A stretch of DNA of 64,000 nt, taken from the NCBI GenBank assembly GCA_037975125.1, contig JAJQOW010000185.1, positions 94,839 to 158,838 of the forward strand. The letters are read 5' to 3'. How positions within the stretch are numbered: position 1 is the stretch's first letter; every line of letters starts with the position of its first letter. The position numbers were made by a program, and so were the translations under genes. The DNA comes from Latrodectus hesperus. Lineage: Eukaryota > Arthropoda > Arachnida > Araneae > Theridiidae. Shown piece by piece: positions 28,325 through 42,625 of this stretch. A model generated the notes under the pieces. That model had not been told where the DNA came from, ran no database searches, and saw nothing but the letters and a program-made list of their open reading frames with translations.

Positions 28325-28402
28325 GAATTGTCAATGTCTTAAGTGGCGCAGCTTGTCCTACTTATAGACATTGCGCCATAAAACCCAACCAACCGACCAA
28401 TG
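28325..28402 (+). mobile_element. Short SINE-like 3' fragment with hairpin
   Basis: TGGCGCA and TGCGCCA at about 28349 and 28372 form a 7 bp stem, followed by AAAACCCAACCAACCGACC, a tail of the kind that ends small retroposons. Sharply GC-richer than its flanks. Only the 3' part is present and no head is seen. Confidence 0.4.
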
Positions 28403-28890
<488 letters not shown>

Positions 28891-30012
28891 TTATATGAGC
28901 ATTAATTTTTAATTAATTTGAGAAAATTTACAGAAATACAACTGAATCAACAATGCTACTAACAATTTACTATGCATATTTTTATTTTTGTACTTTATGT
29001 TTTTAATAATAATAATACATTAAATAAAAATGTAGTAATTAGCAACAATATTTTGATTAGAAATGTGATTTTGTATGTAAATGTAAAAAACGCATCATTG
29101 AATTAATTAAAACATACTACTTCATAACAAATATTGAAATTAAACTGAAAAATAACTGCAATAAAATTAATAAATAAGTAAGAATGAAATTTTTAGTATT
29201 TCATACGAAAAACATTATTTCTAACGAAACAATAGATCATTTTTGTATTTTGAGGTTCTTTTGAACTAGTTCCTAGTTATCAGATAATGAGAGTGCTTAT
29301 ATAGCTCAGTTCACCTATAACTTTGTAGTGGAAAATAACTATATATACTTATACAAATGATATATAAAATGTTTTATCATTATATATTTATAGTAATCTC
29401 TCAAAAGATAACTTTATTAAATAAAGGAATATAAAAACAATTTTATCCAAGCATTAATAACCGAATTAATGCATTATCTTATGCAAATTTAAGAATGAAG
29501 TGAAGCATAATAAACCTTAATCATAGAAATATGCATTCATGTTGATCAAAAGATTGAGGGAGTTATATGCTTCCCTTGAAAAAAGAATTACAAATGTCTA
29601 TATTGTATCTTTAAAAGATGAAAAATATATAAATATAAATTTTAAAATATGAATTTTTAAATTTTTTCATAGTTTTTAGAGCAGTATTATTAAAGAACTC
29701 GATTTTGGTTTAACTAGAATAATGCAAAATGTTATAACGATTCATCTGGACTTAGAAACTATTTCTATAATCAAAAATATGCATTTTAATTAAAAAACGT
29801 TTATGACAACCATTATTTATAGGAAATGTCTGAGAAAATGTGCTTGAAACTATTTATTTGAAAAGAGACATGTAATTGCGAGAAATAAAGTTAACATATA
29901 ATACCTGCAATATTTTTGGAAAATCGGTTTTCTTATAGGCATATTGTGATGAATGAAATCATGAACATAGTGACACATGGATATAGAGGATTCATGGATT
30001 CAAAGACAACAT
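28891..30012. other. Non-coding AT-rich stretch
   Basis: No gene or known repeat. Confidence 0.5.
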
Positions 30013-30229
30013 CCCCCCTTAGTCCTGTTAGTGGCCTCACCGTGGCAAGGGGGTGTTCCTGGGAGGAGTGGGCGAAGTATGTCGGGAATTTTTACTCCTG
30101 GTAGGGTCACCCAAGGCGTGAAGGCCACTCCATAATTCCCAGCTAACAGTAACAGGCATGGAGCCAAGACAGTCTTCTTAATCACGGTGCTCCAATCTTC
30201 GGGCTACAGAAGCTGCACTTTTTATCCCT

Positions 30230-30592
30230 ATGAATCAGTTTGCGCTTACCTACCTTGAACTCTTTTCCCTGAGAAAAACCCAAATTAAAACCGATTGGCA
30301 GGTACCCTTAACTCACCAATTCTACAAAAGTAGAAAGCCGGGACTTTCTCTGGATCTTTCCAGTGATAGGAAATCCAGCACTTGCCTTGCACGTCTCGCC
30401 TCTGGCCACCTGACATACCTCACTTTTGTAGCGGGTAACAAGACCTTCTCCCTCTGTCCTAAATGCCACGGACACCAAGCTTTTCCTGAGCATATCCTGG
30501 ATTGTATGAATATACTATGGGATGACATCTACACTTCTCCCCGCCTTGTTATCGATTTCCTCTCCGTCAACGGATTCCTTGATTTGGTCTGA
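30230..30592 (+). pseudogene. C-terminal remnant of LINE ORF2 with zinc knuckle
   Basis: The 120-codon frame keeps only the end of ORF2. An arginine/serine-rich block comes first (SSDRKSSTCLARLASGHL), then a CPKC...HILDC zinc knuckle at about residues 82-98. It closes with RLVIDFLSVNGFLDLV and stops at TGA 30590-30592. This ending is typical of Jockey-group elements, where the knuckle follows the RNase H region. Reverse transcriptase and endonuclease are missing, so this ATG is not a native start. The TGA lies inside the stem of the 3' hairpin. Confidence 0.75.
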
Positions 30593-30604
30593 CTCCGTCA
30601 GACC
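30586..30604 (+). other. LINE 3' stem-loop overlapping the stop codon
   Basis: GGTCTGAC TCC GTCAGACC forms a perfect 8 bp stem. The copies at 39352-39371 and 51620-51638 fold the same way. Confidence 0.8.
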
Positions 30605-30630
30605 CCTTGGAGATAAGCAACAACAAAAAA

Positions 30631-31544
30631 ACACTTTCTACAGTTAATTTAGTTTCTCAATTTTACACATTAGGATAATATTTATTTTCAATTAAATTTA
30701 CAGCTTCAAAAATGCCTTTTTCACTTGAGGACATATATTTATTTTGACATTAGTGGATACATAAATTGATTTCGCAATATGAAGTTAATTTTACTTCATT
30801 TCTTATTCACACGCTTAAAACTTTGAATGTATGTGTAAAAAAGTACAAAATTCGATGAAAAACTAACAAAAATATGCCATGATATTGATGATAAAACTAG
30901 TAGTTGATTAAAAACATAATATTTCAAATGTTGTACATCGTTAAATCAATAGTTAATAATTTTTATGCGTGAAAATAATTTTTAAATACCTTCACATTTT
31001 GAAAGTTATATCGTCATTCAATCGTAAAGTTTATAAACACATATATAAGTAGTTGCAAATACTTACGTATTTGTACTATTCGAGATAAATGCTAAAGTAA
31101 AAAGTAAAATTAGGAAAATTTATAATCTTATGACAACTTAAAATTTTGCATTTAAAGAATATTTAAAATAATTTTGAAATATGAAATACAATACTATGTA
31201 AAATTCATTTAAATAACTAATGTTTCGTAATTTTTCTTTTCCGAATTGTATAGTTAATACAAAAAACTTCGTCATTTAATATTATGTACATCTATAGATA
31301 ATTTTTATAATTTATAAATGTTTTGTGTTACCATATAACCAATATCTGAAATTATAAATGAAATCAAATTAATGTAATTATAAATGAATTTAATATAAAA
31401 TAGTCTGCTTATCTCAATGTAAAATATAACTACAGTTTATTTAATCCTACAATTTCCCATTAGGATACTTGTTCTTGCATAGCAAAAAGTTTTTTTATAA
31501 AAAAATATATAATGCCTGTTACAACAAAAATCAAAATTAATAAA
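30631..31544. other. Non-coding AT-rich stretch
   Basis: Nothing recognisable. Confidence 0.5.
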
Positions 31545-31599
31545 GGAAAAATATTGATTTTTATTAAAGAAGTTCTTCAATAAAAATCAATACTTTTCC
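31545..31599. repeat. Near-perfect 27 bp palindrome
   Basis: GGAAAAATATTGATTTTTAT (left) and ATAAAAATCAATACTTTTCC (right) are reverse complements apart from two changes, with almost no spacer. Confidence 0.85.
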
Positions 31600-31851
31600 A
31601 ATGAACTGCATGAGTTCTTTTATGAGAGACAATATTAAACTCTTCGATAATTTAACCAACAATAAAACAAAGTATTGAAATTATCCCAAGAGAAGAATGT
31701 GATTTGGCATTTTAATGTTTGAATCACGAATAAGAGATAAAATTAAACAAATCCTCTATTCGTGTCAAACCGTGAAAAATTGAATCCATATATAAACTCT
31801 AAAAAATGTTTTAAAGGTCAAAATAGCACAAATGCTATATCTTTTTTTAAT

Positions 31852-31976
31852 CTAGAAATTACTAAGTAAATCCATTTAGCTTCATTGATTCATGTATTGA
31901 TGAATTTCAATAAACAGTTAAACTGTTTATTTATATAATACACTTAAATGGATTTGAATAAACTAAAAAATTCTAG
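31852..31976. repeat. Imperfect fold-back with perfect core palindrome
   Basis: The core AATAAACAGTTAAACTGTTT near 31909-31931 is palindromic. Outer arms carry AAATCCATTT / AAATGGATTT and TAGAAATT / AATTCTA in inverted order. May be a decayed fold-back element. Confidence 0.5.
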
Positions 31977-34900
31977 TAAATTTTTTCCAAATAATTATTT
32001 TCTTTATTTTTTGTGTTATAATATACTGGAGGGTAGTTATTCGTTTTTAAATACCACGTAATCATAACTTTACATTGTTTTTAGAAAAAAAATCTCCTAA
32101 TTATATAAAGTCTCTAATAAAAATAATTATTTAAATTAGAGATGCAAATAATATTTTAATTACAATGTAATTAGTTCTTCAAGCATATAAACTATTAATA
32201 AATTTAATTTTATTTAAAGTTTATTGCTATGTTTTCTTCATTAATTTTTTTAAAATTATTATTACTAATTATGTATTTTACGAAAAATGCTATTTTTCAA
32301 AAACAAAAAAGGAAAATTTTTCTGCATTTTAAAATATATTTTTTTGCTTTGTCTTAGAAATTTTAATGTTATTAAAATCATTTTAATAAGTAATAAATTT
32401 ATGAAAATTTTTTGAAAATGTAACGTCAGTTAACATCAAAAATAAATTTAAAAGAGTGCATATGAATCATACTGCTTCTGAACTTTTTTTAATATCTTAC
32501 AAAAAATGAATTTATTAATGTATGATAATCTTATAAGAATAATTTATAATTATTTTTAAAGCAAAATAAAATTTCATGTTTTTTATACATCAGAATAAAT
32601 GCAAATCAATATGAATGAATAAAATAAAGTATTTTAAAGTAATATTTAAGTGATAAATATTAACATAAAACCTAGAATTTATCAATTTATTACTTAATTG
32701 ATATCCCAGTTTATTAATGCATTTTTAAATACATTGCAGTTTTCATTGAAAGATAAATTATAACAACAATAATATTTAGAAATGTTTTAGGAAATTTTAT
32801 CAATGAAATGACACCTAAATGTTTTGATTTTTTAATTGTAATTAAGTTTTTATGTAAATTACTATGTTTGTTAAAATAATACACCTAAAATGTCATTTTA
32901 TTATTATTTCTTTGATTTTAAAATAATAGATAATGAATAACCTATAAATAATAAATGCTGTAATCTTAAAAATGACTTCGTTATCTTATTTAAAATGTTT
33001 TTCTAAATTTTACGATTTTTTAATAAAAAGTTTATATTTGTGAATAATATATTATTGATGTGGAAAATGAGTAAAATCATAGCAAATTCTTATGAATGAA
33101 TTCCTTGAATGAAAAAAGATTCCTTTGCAACAAAATTCAAAGAGTTTGCATTATTTAATAACTTTTGAAAAAAAACATCTTGAAGGCTTGCGGCAAATAC
33201 ATTCTCTAATAAATATAACAAATAATAATAATTTTTACTTCTAAAGAATCATTCTAAAATATTTTACACTTTTTTTACCGTAATAAAAAAATCAATAGAA
33301 ATTGCTTTATTATCTAACTTTTCATTATACTTCTTTTTCTGTCATAAACAAAACATATATTTAGTTTTTTTCTGCATTTAACATTAAATTTTAATTGTGT
33401 TAAAAATATTAAAATTTTAAATAATTTAATTTCAAACGTATACAAACTTTATCATTTTTTGTTAAAATATTGAATTAAGTTTGTTAATATAAAGTATGAT
33501 TTGATTAGTGGTGGATATGTAAGCTAAAAAATAACATTAACTCAAAACTAAAATTTCTTAGAGTGTTAAAAATTTAAATTTAATGTAGCTGTGGAAAAAA
33601 TAATTAGACTTCTAAAAATATTTAAAGTAAATGCAGTAATATCAAGTTTTGTGACATTTTTTTTTCAAGTTTAAATGAGCTGATTTTTTTAACTTTATTT
33701 TAAAGAGAAATTGAGAATTTAAACTTTTTCCCCGATTTTTGAAACTAAAACTGAAGTAATAGCAAGTGTTGCAATTTTATTTGGTATTGATTGCATATTT
33801 ATATTTTGTGATTAATAATAGCTCATCCTCACTATTAAAAAGTATTCTTTATGTAAATATTAAGAGTCTTACAGAATAGATTTTCGATGAGTGAAACTTC
33901 TGATCATCACTCTCATCTAGGTCATGATGAAAAATAGAGTATGACATTTTAAATATCACGTGAGATATGTCTTTAGAAGAATTACAATAAGAAATCAGAT
34001 GAGGAACTCAAAAGGAACATATAGGATGCATTTACAGAGAGAGTGTTATTCATTATAAAATAATAGTTGAACTCTTAAAAGCTTTCAATATTAGCATATT
34101 TTAGTTATATGAGTGAACCATTATTGTATTATTTTTGATAATGAAGTATCCTATATTATTATTATTCTACCAACTAACAATTAACTGATATTCCACTTAA
34201 ACAACTGTTTATATACTGATATGCTTTGTTACTCTAAAATATTTTTAGTGATATAACTAGAAATTAAATTCAATGTTATGAAAAGACACCGAAATACGAG
34301 TCAATTGGTAAATTATGTAATTAAATGTTTACATCAGGAAAACAATTATTTCATATGCTTTTAATTCACACTCATTTCCTTCATTTCTACTCGTTTAATC
34401 TTTCATGCAAATGAGTTTGATTGCTTTTCAAGTCGCACAACATTTCACTGCAAAGACATTAAGACGTTTAGATGGAAATTCTCTAATTACATTTATGGCA
34501 TTTTGTTCATTATGGAAAGCAAATTTATTTCTGCATCAACAAATATGATTTACAAAGAAAATTCAAACAATTATACTGAATCAGCTGATGTTTTCATTTC
34601 CGAGAAGAATAAACTCACAATAAGTATTAATAGTTTGCCTTATTCTTCACAAGATATTTGTAAAATAATCTTAATTTTTTTAATTGAATATAGTTTTAAT
34701 TAAATATGAATTTTTAATACAATATGATAAAGAAGTCTTGCATTTGTAGAATTACAAGATAAAAAATATCACATAACTAAGAATTCGTAGGAATCTATTT
34801 TCACTGCAACAAAAATTTATTACTCTAAGTCTACATTTAAAGTCATTTATCATCTTTAGTTTTTCTCAGAGATAAACGTTTTACAAGTAATATATATAAA

Positions 34901-35269
34901 TTGCAGAAAAGGATTATGTTTTTTTATCTTCCCGAATAAAACTAAAGAAATATTTTAGCATTTTTCATATTTCGGTTCTATTTTCTTTAAATTAAATAGA
35001 AATACATATTTTGTCACGAAAATTAGTTTCCTTTTACTTCAATAGAATTTTTTTATTATTTAACCTAATATTCAAAATTAATTTATGCAGTTAGAAATAT
35101 AACGTCGAGTGTTGTATCATAGAAAAAATGCTTTCAATATTCAATTAATATGAAAAACGCCTAATTTTTTCTAAAATGACATATATTCTGAAGAAAATGA
35201 TCACATAACTATATAAAATTGAGAAAACGAAGTTAAATCATTGTTTTCAGTTATATTTGAAAGTGTGGA
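31977..35269. other. Very AT-rich non-coding stretch
   Basis: Among the most AT-rich parts of the window. An open frame at 34503-34703 (plus) looks somewhat protein-like (ESKFISASTNMIYKEN) but has no domain or clear splice context and is not called. Confidence 0.5.
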
Positions 35270-35550
35270 ATTGTTGTGGTCATGCGCCAGCTAGCCTTGC
35301 AATATGGAGTGCACTGCTCTACTTTTCCAACTGACCATATTTAGGTGTGGAGTCCGACTTCCTCAGTACACACATGCTATAAGTACCCGTTTATAGGGTA
35401 GGCAACCATTCACAACTCATTCATACACGGAAAGGACAAAGACATGGTAGATAGAGAGAGAAAATACATTCATACACGAACCGGGATTCAAACCCAGGAA
35501 CTCCTTATCCGCAGTTAGGCACGCTGACCACTAGGCAAGTTGGGTGGCTG
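35270..35550 (-). mobile_element. SINE family B, copy 2 (full length)
   Basis: Read on the minus strand it starts with a tRNA-like head (GCCTAGTGGTCAGCGTGCC as A box, GGGTTTGAATCCC as B box). It continues through the same body as the copy at 48.0 kb and ends TGCGCC...CCACAACA. The head resembles tRNA-Arg(ACG) around the anticodon arm. Confidence 0.88.
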
Positions 35551-36293
35551 AAAGTGGAATTCAGATCTAATAGTAAACTGTATGACTAAGACATGGGAAA
35601 GGGGGAAAGAGTTTAAAATGTTTATTCAACAAATTTAGTTATCAGTTATTCCCTTTCAAAATTTAAACACAAGCAAATTTCTCAAAATCTATGAAAACAT
35701 TTTGATTGCTCTTTACTACAAGAACACGCCTTTTCATGAGCAATATAAAATATAACATGAAATAAAATTTTGAATTTTTCATCGATGGTATTACAGGAAA
35801 TTAAATTAAAATCATACTAAAATAAAGTTTAAAATCCAAATAACCAAAGAAATGTTTGTTGTTTTTCTAAACATCCCTGCTCTTTTTTAAGTTTTATAGT
35901 GTTAATCTATTACATTATATAAGTTGCTAAGCCATCTGATACTAAAGCAATTGCTCTGACACTTGTATAATACTTTCTTAGTGCGAAAATTAGAAATTGA
36001 TTAAAAGTGTACGCACAGAATAAGTGATAGCAAAGACAGATTTTTGAAGGGAAAGCGTCAATAAGACAATCCATTCATCCAATCGTCTTATTTTTCAAGT
36101 TGTCTACAATAGCCCTATTTACATAAAAATTCATACTCATTAAAACAAAAAAAAGTTCAATTGCGTAGCATATTATTTCAGAATGTAGTCTATCTTCCTT
36201 TTGATTAAGCGGAACCCATCAATTTGAATAGTTTTTTGGTGTACTGTTTTGCATAGTAACTCAAAAAAATTGCCGTTAAAGTATGATGCTTAC
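35551..36293. other. Non-coding AT-rich stretch
   Basis: No gene or recognisable repeat. It would be intron immediately downstream of the exon at 36294-36425. Confidence 0.45.
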
Positions 36294-36425
36294 CTTTTGG
36301 AAAGTCTGATGTTCTTTGATTCTCTTGTGCACGGAACACAAGATATGCACTTACGTAATTCATGTACTCTTTCATGTTTTCATCAAATTGCAAATTTCTT
36401 CTTACCAGTAGATATATCTTTTCTA
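36294..36425 (-). CDS. Candidate internal exon of an unidentified minus-strand gene
   Basis: On the minus strand a strong pyrimidine tract (TTTCTCTTCATCTGACAG) precedes 132 bp of open sequence. It ends at CCAAAAG|GTAAGC, a near-consensus donor. The exon holds two leading bases, 43 codons and one trailing base. The peptide includes EKIYLLVRRNLQFDENMKEY and YVSAYLVFRAQENQRTSDFP, charged and of high complexity. Its trailing G plus the AT that opens the exon at 10770-10944 make a GAT codon, so the two could be successive exons across a 25 kb intron. I do not recognise the protein. The same frame stays open upstream of the acceptor, so the acceptor choice rests on the pyrimidine tract alone. Confidence 0.5.
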
Positions 36426-38367
36426 CTGTCAGATGAAGAGAAATTGAAGGGCTGGAATCACTACTGTATCCCGATCCAGTTTAAGTGAACTAATGGATGA
36501 CCCTACCCACATTATTCTTCTCTTAAATATTATTTATTACCGTACTATTCTTTCATTAATAAATAACCATATATTTCAAGTAGGAACAAATATCGTTTTA
36601 TTAATGGCTGCTTCAACTGCATATGTCACATATTTTACATTTATATGTTTTGCTTGCTCATCAGAGATGTATATCGATCTACTGCTTGAATCATAAGACA
36701 TGAGTCTCAAAATAATTTCTCTATAATTCAGAATTGTTTCCGTGATTTTGTCGAATTTAATTACATTAATGAAATTCAAATACTAGATTGAAATATGTAG
36801 CTGGATTTCTTGATTCAATGCATCCACAACAGCAAACCACAAACAGACATTTTCATTTGTCATCGAAAATTTTTAAAAACATGATTATTGTCTGCAAAAC
36901 AAGTCAAAGTAAAAATATAAATGTATCTATGCCCTGGCAATATTTCAGATCTTTAGGATGTAAATTTCTTGCACATATATTGACAAAATGAGCTCTCATT
37001 TTATTTATTTGTATGTTTTTATCTATCTCTGATGTTCATTACAGTTCAGAGTTTAAAATTCAGAATATTTCCAGAAAGTTAAGATTTTCGTCCTTCTATT
37101 TTTGTCGGAAATTGATGCATCACCCGATTCCTTCTACAATAACCGGCAAAAACTTACGATTTATTTTATAATTTTGCAAATTTATAAAGTTAAGGGGCAT
37201 ATGATATAGCATACTTCATACACACATTCCCTACTCCATACAATTCTTTAATTTATTTTGTAAATTGCATTTCTAAATACAATGTATATCATCTTCAAAT
37301 ACACGAACTGATATGTTAGACTTGCATATTTGAAATAATATCCCCAAACATAGCTTTCAATAAATCTTCATTAATTATCATAATTTGATTTATATATATC
37401 AAAAATGTTTCATATATTTGAACCAATTACTTTAGTTTAAATTTTAGATTAATACTTCAAACTAAACATTAAAATTTCAACCATATTTAGATATTTAACT
37501 GTTGTGTGCTCATTTGTAACTATATTGAATACTGGTACATCAACAGAATAGTGCCAAAAGTTAAGGTTTTAAAAGAAAATAAAGCATGTTCATAAAAGTT
37601 GGGATTATTAAATGTAGAACAATTGTATCAAATAATTAACGATTATTTGTATATTGTTGAAATATTACTGAAATGTTTTTGTCCACTGTATTGTTACAGA
37701 AGTTATTTTCAATAATAAATAAAAAATTATTTATTTTATGAACTGCCTTGCTCTACTTGAAGTAAGTTATACAAATATATTCCGAGAAACTTTCAAAATT
37801 CTACATATTTAACATAAGTTTTTTTCTGAAAAAGACTGCAGTTACTATATATATATGCTTATAGCAATGTGATCAAAAAGTATATCCTCAAATGAATTAA
37901 TTTATCTACAAAAAACTGTTCTTTAAATTATATTTCCATAAAACTTGAATATTGCATATCAGTCTCACGTTTCTGTTAATTCTGATAAATCTTTTGAAGT
38001 ACATACTTATATGAAAAATGTGAATGAAGAAAAAAGAGTACAAGTTTATACTATGGTCCATTTTTATTTGCGCAAATGTTTTTCCAATGGAAAAGACATC
38101 GACTAAATATTTTACAATAAAGGGCTAAATTTAAAATGTTAATAAAATAATCAGTTAAGTGAGTGATATGATTGTCAGTCATGATATCGTGCAAAAGTTT
38201 TAACATTCAATTCTGTCTTTGATGTAATAAACTGCATAATTATTGCGTTTTAATTGTCTTTATTTCTGTGCATTCTAACATTATAATTATATTGTATTAT
38301 TAAATATTTTTATTTGAATTTTTATACAACAAACTTTTTACACAGTAAATGTGATGTTTTACATTTC
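36426..38367. other. Non-coding stretch with one protein-like open frame
   Basis: A minus-strand frame from about 36785 to 36576 reads ITETILNYREIILRLMSYD, ISDEQAKHINVKYVTYAVEA and INKTIFVPT before a stop. The composition looks like real protein, and it lies 150 bp upstream of the candidate exon. I found no donor giving the right phase, so it is left as a possible further exon or pseudo-exon. The remainder is AT-rich with nothing seen. Confidence 0.3.
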
Positions 38368-38719
38368 TGTTACATTCCCCCTCAAGTCCTGCATGTCGCC
38401 TCAAAGTCGGCGAGGGGGTGTACCTGGGCAGAACGGGCAAAGTACGTCGGGAGAGAATTCTCCTGGCAGGGTCACCCATGACGTAAAGGCCTTTCTGTTA
38501 CACTCAGCTAAGATGTGCAGGCAATGAAGAATAGATATAATTCTACCTTTGGATTGTCCATGGGTGTTTCAGACCTCGATCCAACAGAAGCTGCACATTA
38601 CCTCCTCCATATAACTTTGTTGACAAATGTAAAAGATGCTGCATCGTCCGTCGCGCAGAATAAACAGGGACGCGTTCGGGGTTTAGGCAGACGGCCCGGC
38701 ACAAAAAGTGGACTACAGT

Positions 38720-39358
38720 CTCCAGGAAAGCTAAAAATCTTGACAACCTACAGTGCAATATAAATAGACTCTCAACCACTGCTACAAGTGTTAAAATTGA
38801 CCAGATTTTAGATATTGCGAATGCGCACGATGTTCAAATTATTGCTATCCAAGAAACAAAATTAAGAAAGACTTCGAACCTAAAAATTAAGGGATATAAT
38901 ATCTATCGACTTGCCCGATCCTCCAGAAGAGGAGGCGGATTGGCATTTTTGATTAATGGTAAAAACTACAAAAGCCTTGACTTTGTGAACCCAAATTCTG
39001 AACTTGAAATTCAGGGCATGGTTGTCACCTGGAGAAGACCTTTTCATATCTACAATGTTTACCACCCTCCAAATCAATCTCGATTTCCTGACAGCCTCTC
39101 GTTGGTTATGAATTTCTGTATACAAAATGCGACCCAAAATCTCAGACTGCCTTGGCCAGATTCTCAAATGGACATCTAAAATGTTTATCGTTTGAACGTG
39201 GTGCAAAAATGTATCCCACTTATAAAAAATGCTGTGAACATCCAGCCTCACCGAATTATATTGTGCATTGCGTCGGACTTTCCCGGGAGGATTTATCCTC
39301 AAATCCCTTGCTAGTCATTGACTTTCTAACTAAAAACAATTTAATGGAGTTGATCTGA
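38720..39358 (+). pseudogene. LINE ORF2 remnant: AP endonuclease fused to C terminus
   Basis: From about 38735 the frame shows an APE-type endonuclease start (LQCNINRLSTT, where most families have QWNING). It continues IIAIQETKLRK, GYNIYRLARSSRRGGGLAFL and YNVYHPPNQ, which matches Jockey-group endonucleases. The domain breaks off near 39130-39175. After a frame change the sequence is the ORF2 C terminus: a degraded zinc knuckle (YPTYKKCCEHPASPNY, first two cysteines changed to tyrosine) and LLVIDFLTKNNLMELI with TGA at 39356-39358. The rest of the endonuclease, the RT and any RNase H are deleted. The endonuclease tryptophan and glycine near the start are mutated. Confidence 0.78.
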
Positions 39359-39371
39359 CAAATGTCAGATC
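39352..39371 (+). other. LINE 3' stem-loop overlapping the stop codon
   Basis: GATCTGAC AAAT GTCAGATC is a perfect 8 bp stem. Against the 30.6 kb copy one G-C pair has become A-T on both sides while the loop differs freely. Confidence 0.8.
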
Positions 39372-39545
39372 TTTAAAGAGGATAAGCCAACAACAACAAC
39401 ATTTCTATAAAAGAAGAGTTGTACATTGGATATTGTTCATTTGTGTTTTGTGAATCAGAAATTGTATGCTTGGAAACACTGTAAATATACTTATATAGTA
39501 ATAATAAATGAAAGATTACAAGAAGGGTTATAAATCTCATTATAT

Positions 39546-39853
39546 ATTTTTTTCCAATGGTGGGCACAAGAGGGTTGCACCCTATGCCACAGCAAGGCTA
39601 GAGACAGCTACTCATTTGTCGTTCCCAGCGGGCACCTGTGAACCAAGTCACGGAGGCGAGTAGTGTTACCCACGCCATACCACCATAAACCCGTTTATAG
39701 GGCGGGCCACATTCATACAACATCACAGAAGAAAGGACAGAGAAACACAGAGAGAACAGAGAAGGAAAAAAACCATGCCCAATCTGGGATTCGAACCCGG
39801 GACCAACAGCTCAGGAATCAGAAACGCGAACTACTCAGCCAATCGGACGGCCA
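39546..39853 (-). mobile_element. tRNA-headed SINE, family C
   Basis: On the minus strand the head has an A box (GATTGGCTGAGTAGTTCGCG) and a consensus B box (GGTTCGAATCCC). A purine/pyrimidine-rich spacer follows, then a core (TTGTATGAATG, then CCCTATAAACGGGT) shared with family B. The unique 3' half ends in an A-rich tail (plus-strand T run at 39546-39553). Confidence 0.85.
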
Positions 39854-40094
39854 TTAAAAAATTAATAGAAATGTCTTTCTTTCCTAGTATATTTATAAAA
39901 TGAAATTATACTTTTTGTGACGTTTAAAAATACTTGCATTAAACATTTTGCATTTTATTTTATTATAGGCAATTGAAGGCAGATTTCATTTTTTAAATAG
40001 CCATGAATATGTATTTACTGTTTTGAAAAATAATTGTTCAGTTTTATCTCATTGGGGTAATTGATGATTCATATTGTATTTCTCGTTTAAATAA

Positions 40095-40284
<190 letters not shown>

Positions 40285-40374
40285 TGTCTACAAAAAAGTA
40301 TACCTGTTACAAGTTTATCACGTAATACATTTTAGTAGTTAAATCAAACAGTTTGCAAAGAGTCTTTAGTATGT

Positions 40375-40395
40375 CTCTCTCTCTCTCTCTCTCAT
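40375..40395. repeat. (CT)n microsatellite
   Basis: About 10 CT units. Confidence 0.95.

Positions 40396-42625
<2,230 letters not shown>

Larger units (their letters stand above)
30013..30630 (+). mobile_element. Jockey-type LINE, internally deleted copy 1
   Basis: GC-rich against its surroundings. About 210 bp of 5' sequence (CCCCCCTTAGTCCTG ... GTCGGGA ... GGTCACCCAAGGCGTG) is shared with the copy at 38.4 kb. It is joined directly to the coding 3' end, so the endonuclease and reverse transcriptase are gone. After the stop codon come a hairpin and a GGAGATAAGCAACAAC tail. The left boundary is approximate and no clear target duplication was found. Confidence 0.8.
38368..39400 (+). mobile_element. 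Jockey-type LINE, internally deleted copy 2
   Basis: The same 5' block as the 30.0 kb copy (CCCCCTCAAGTCCTG ... GTCGGGAG ... GGTCACCCATGACG) is followed by an endonuclease domain, a deletion, then the C-terminal zinc-knuckle end and an AACAACAAC tail. ATTTCT(A/G) occurs just left of the element (about 38363) and just right of the tail (about 39401), a possible short target duplication. Confidence 0.82.
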
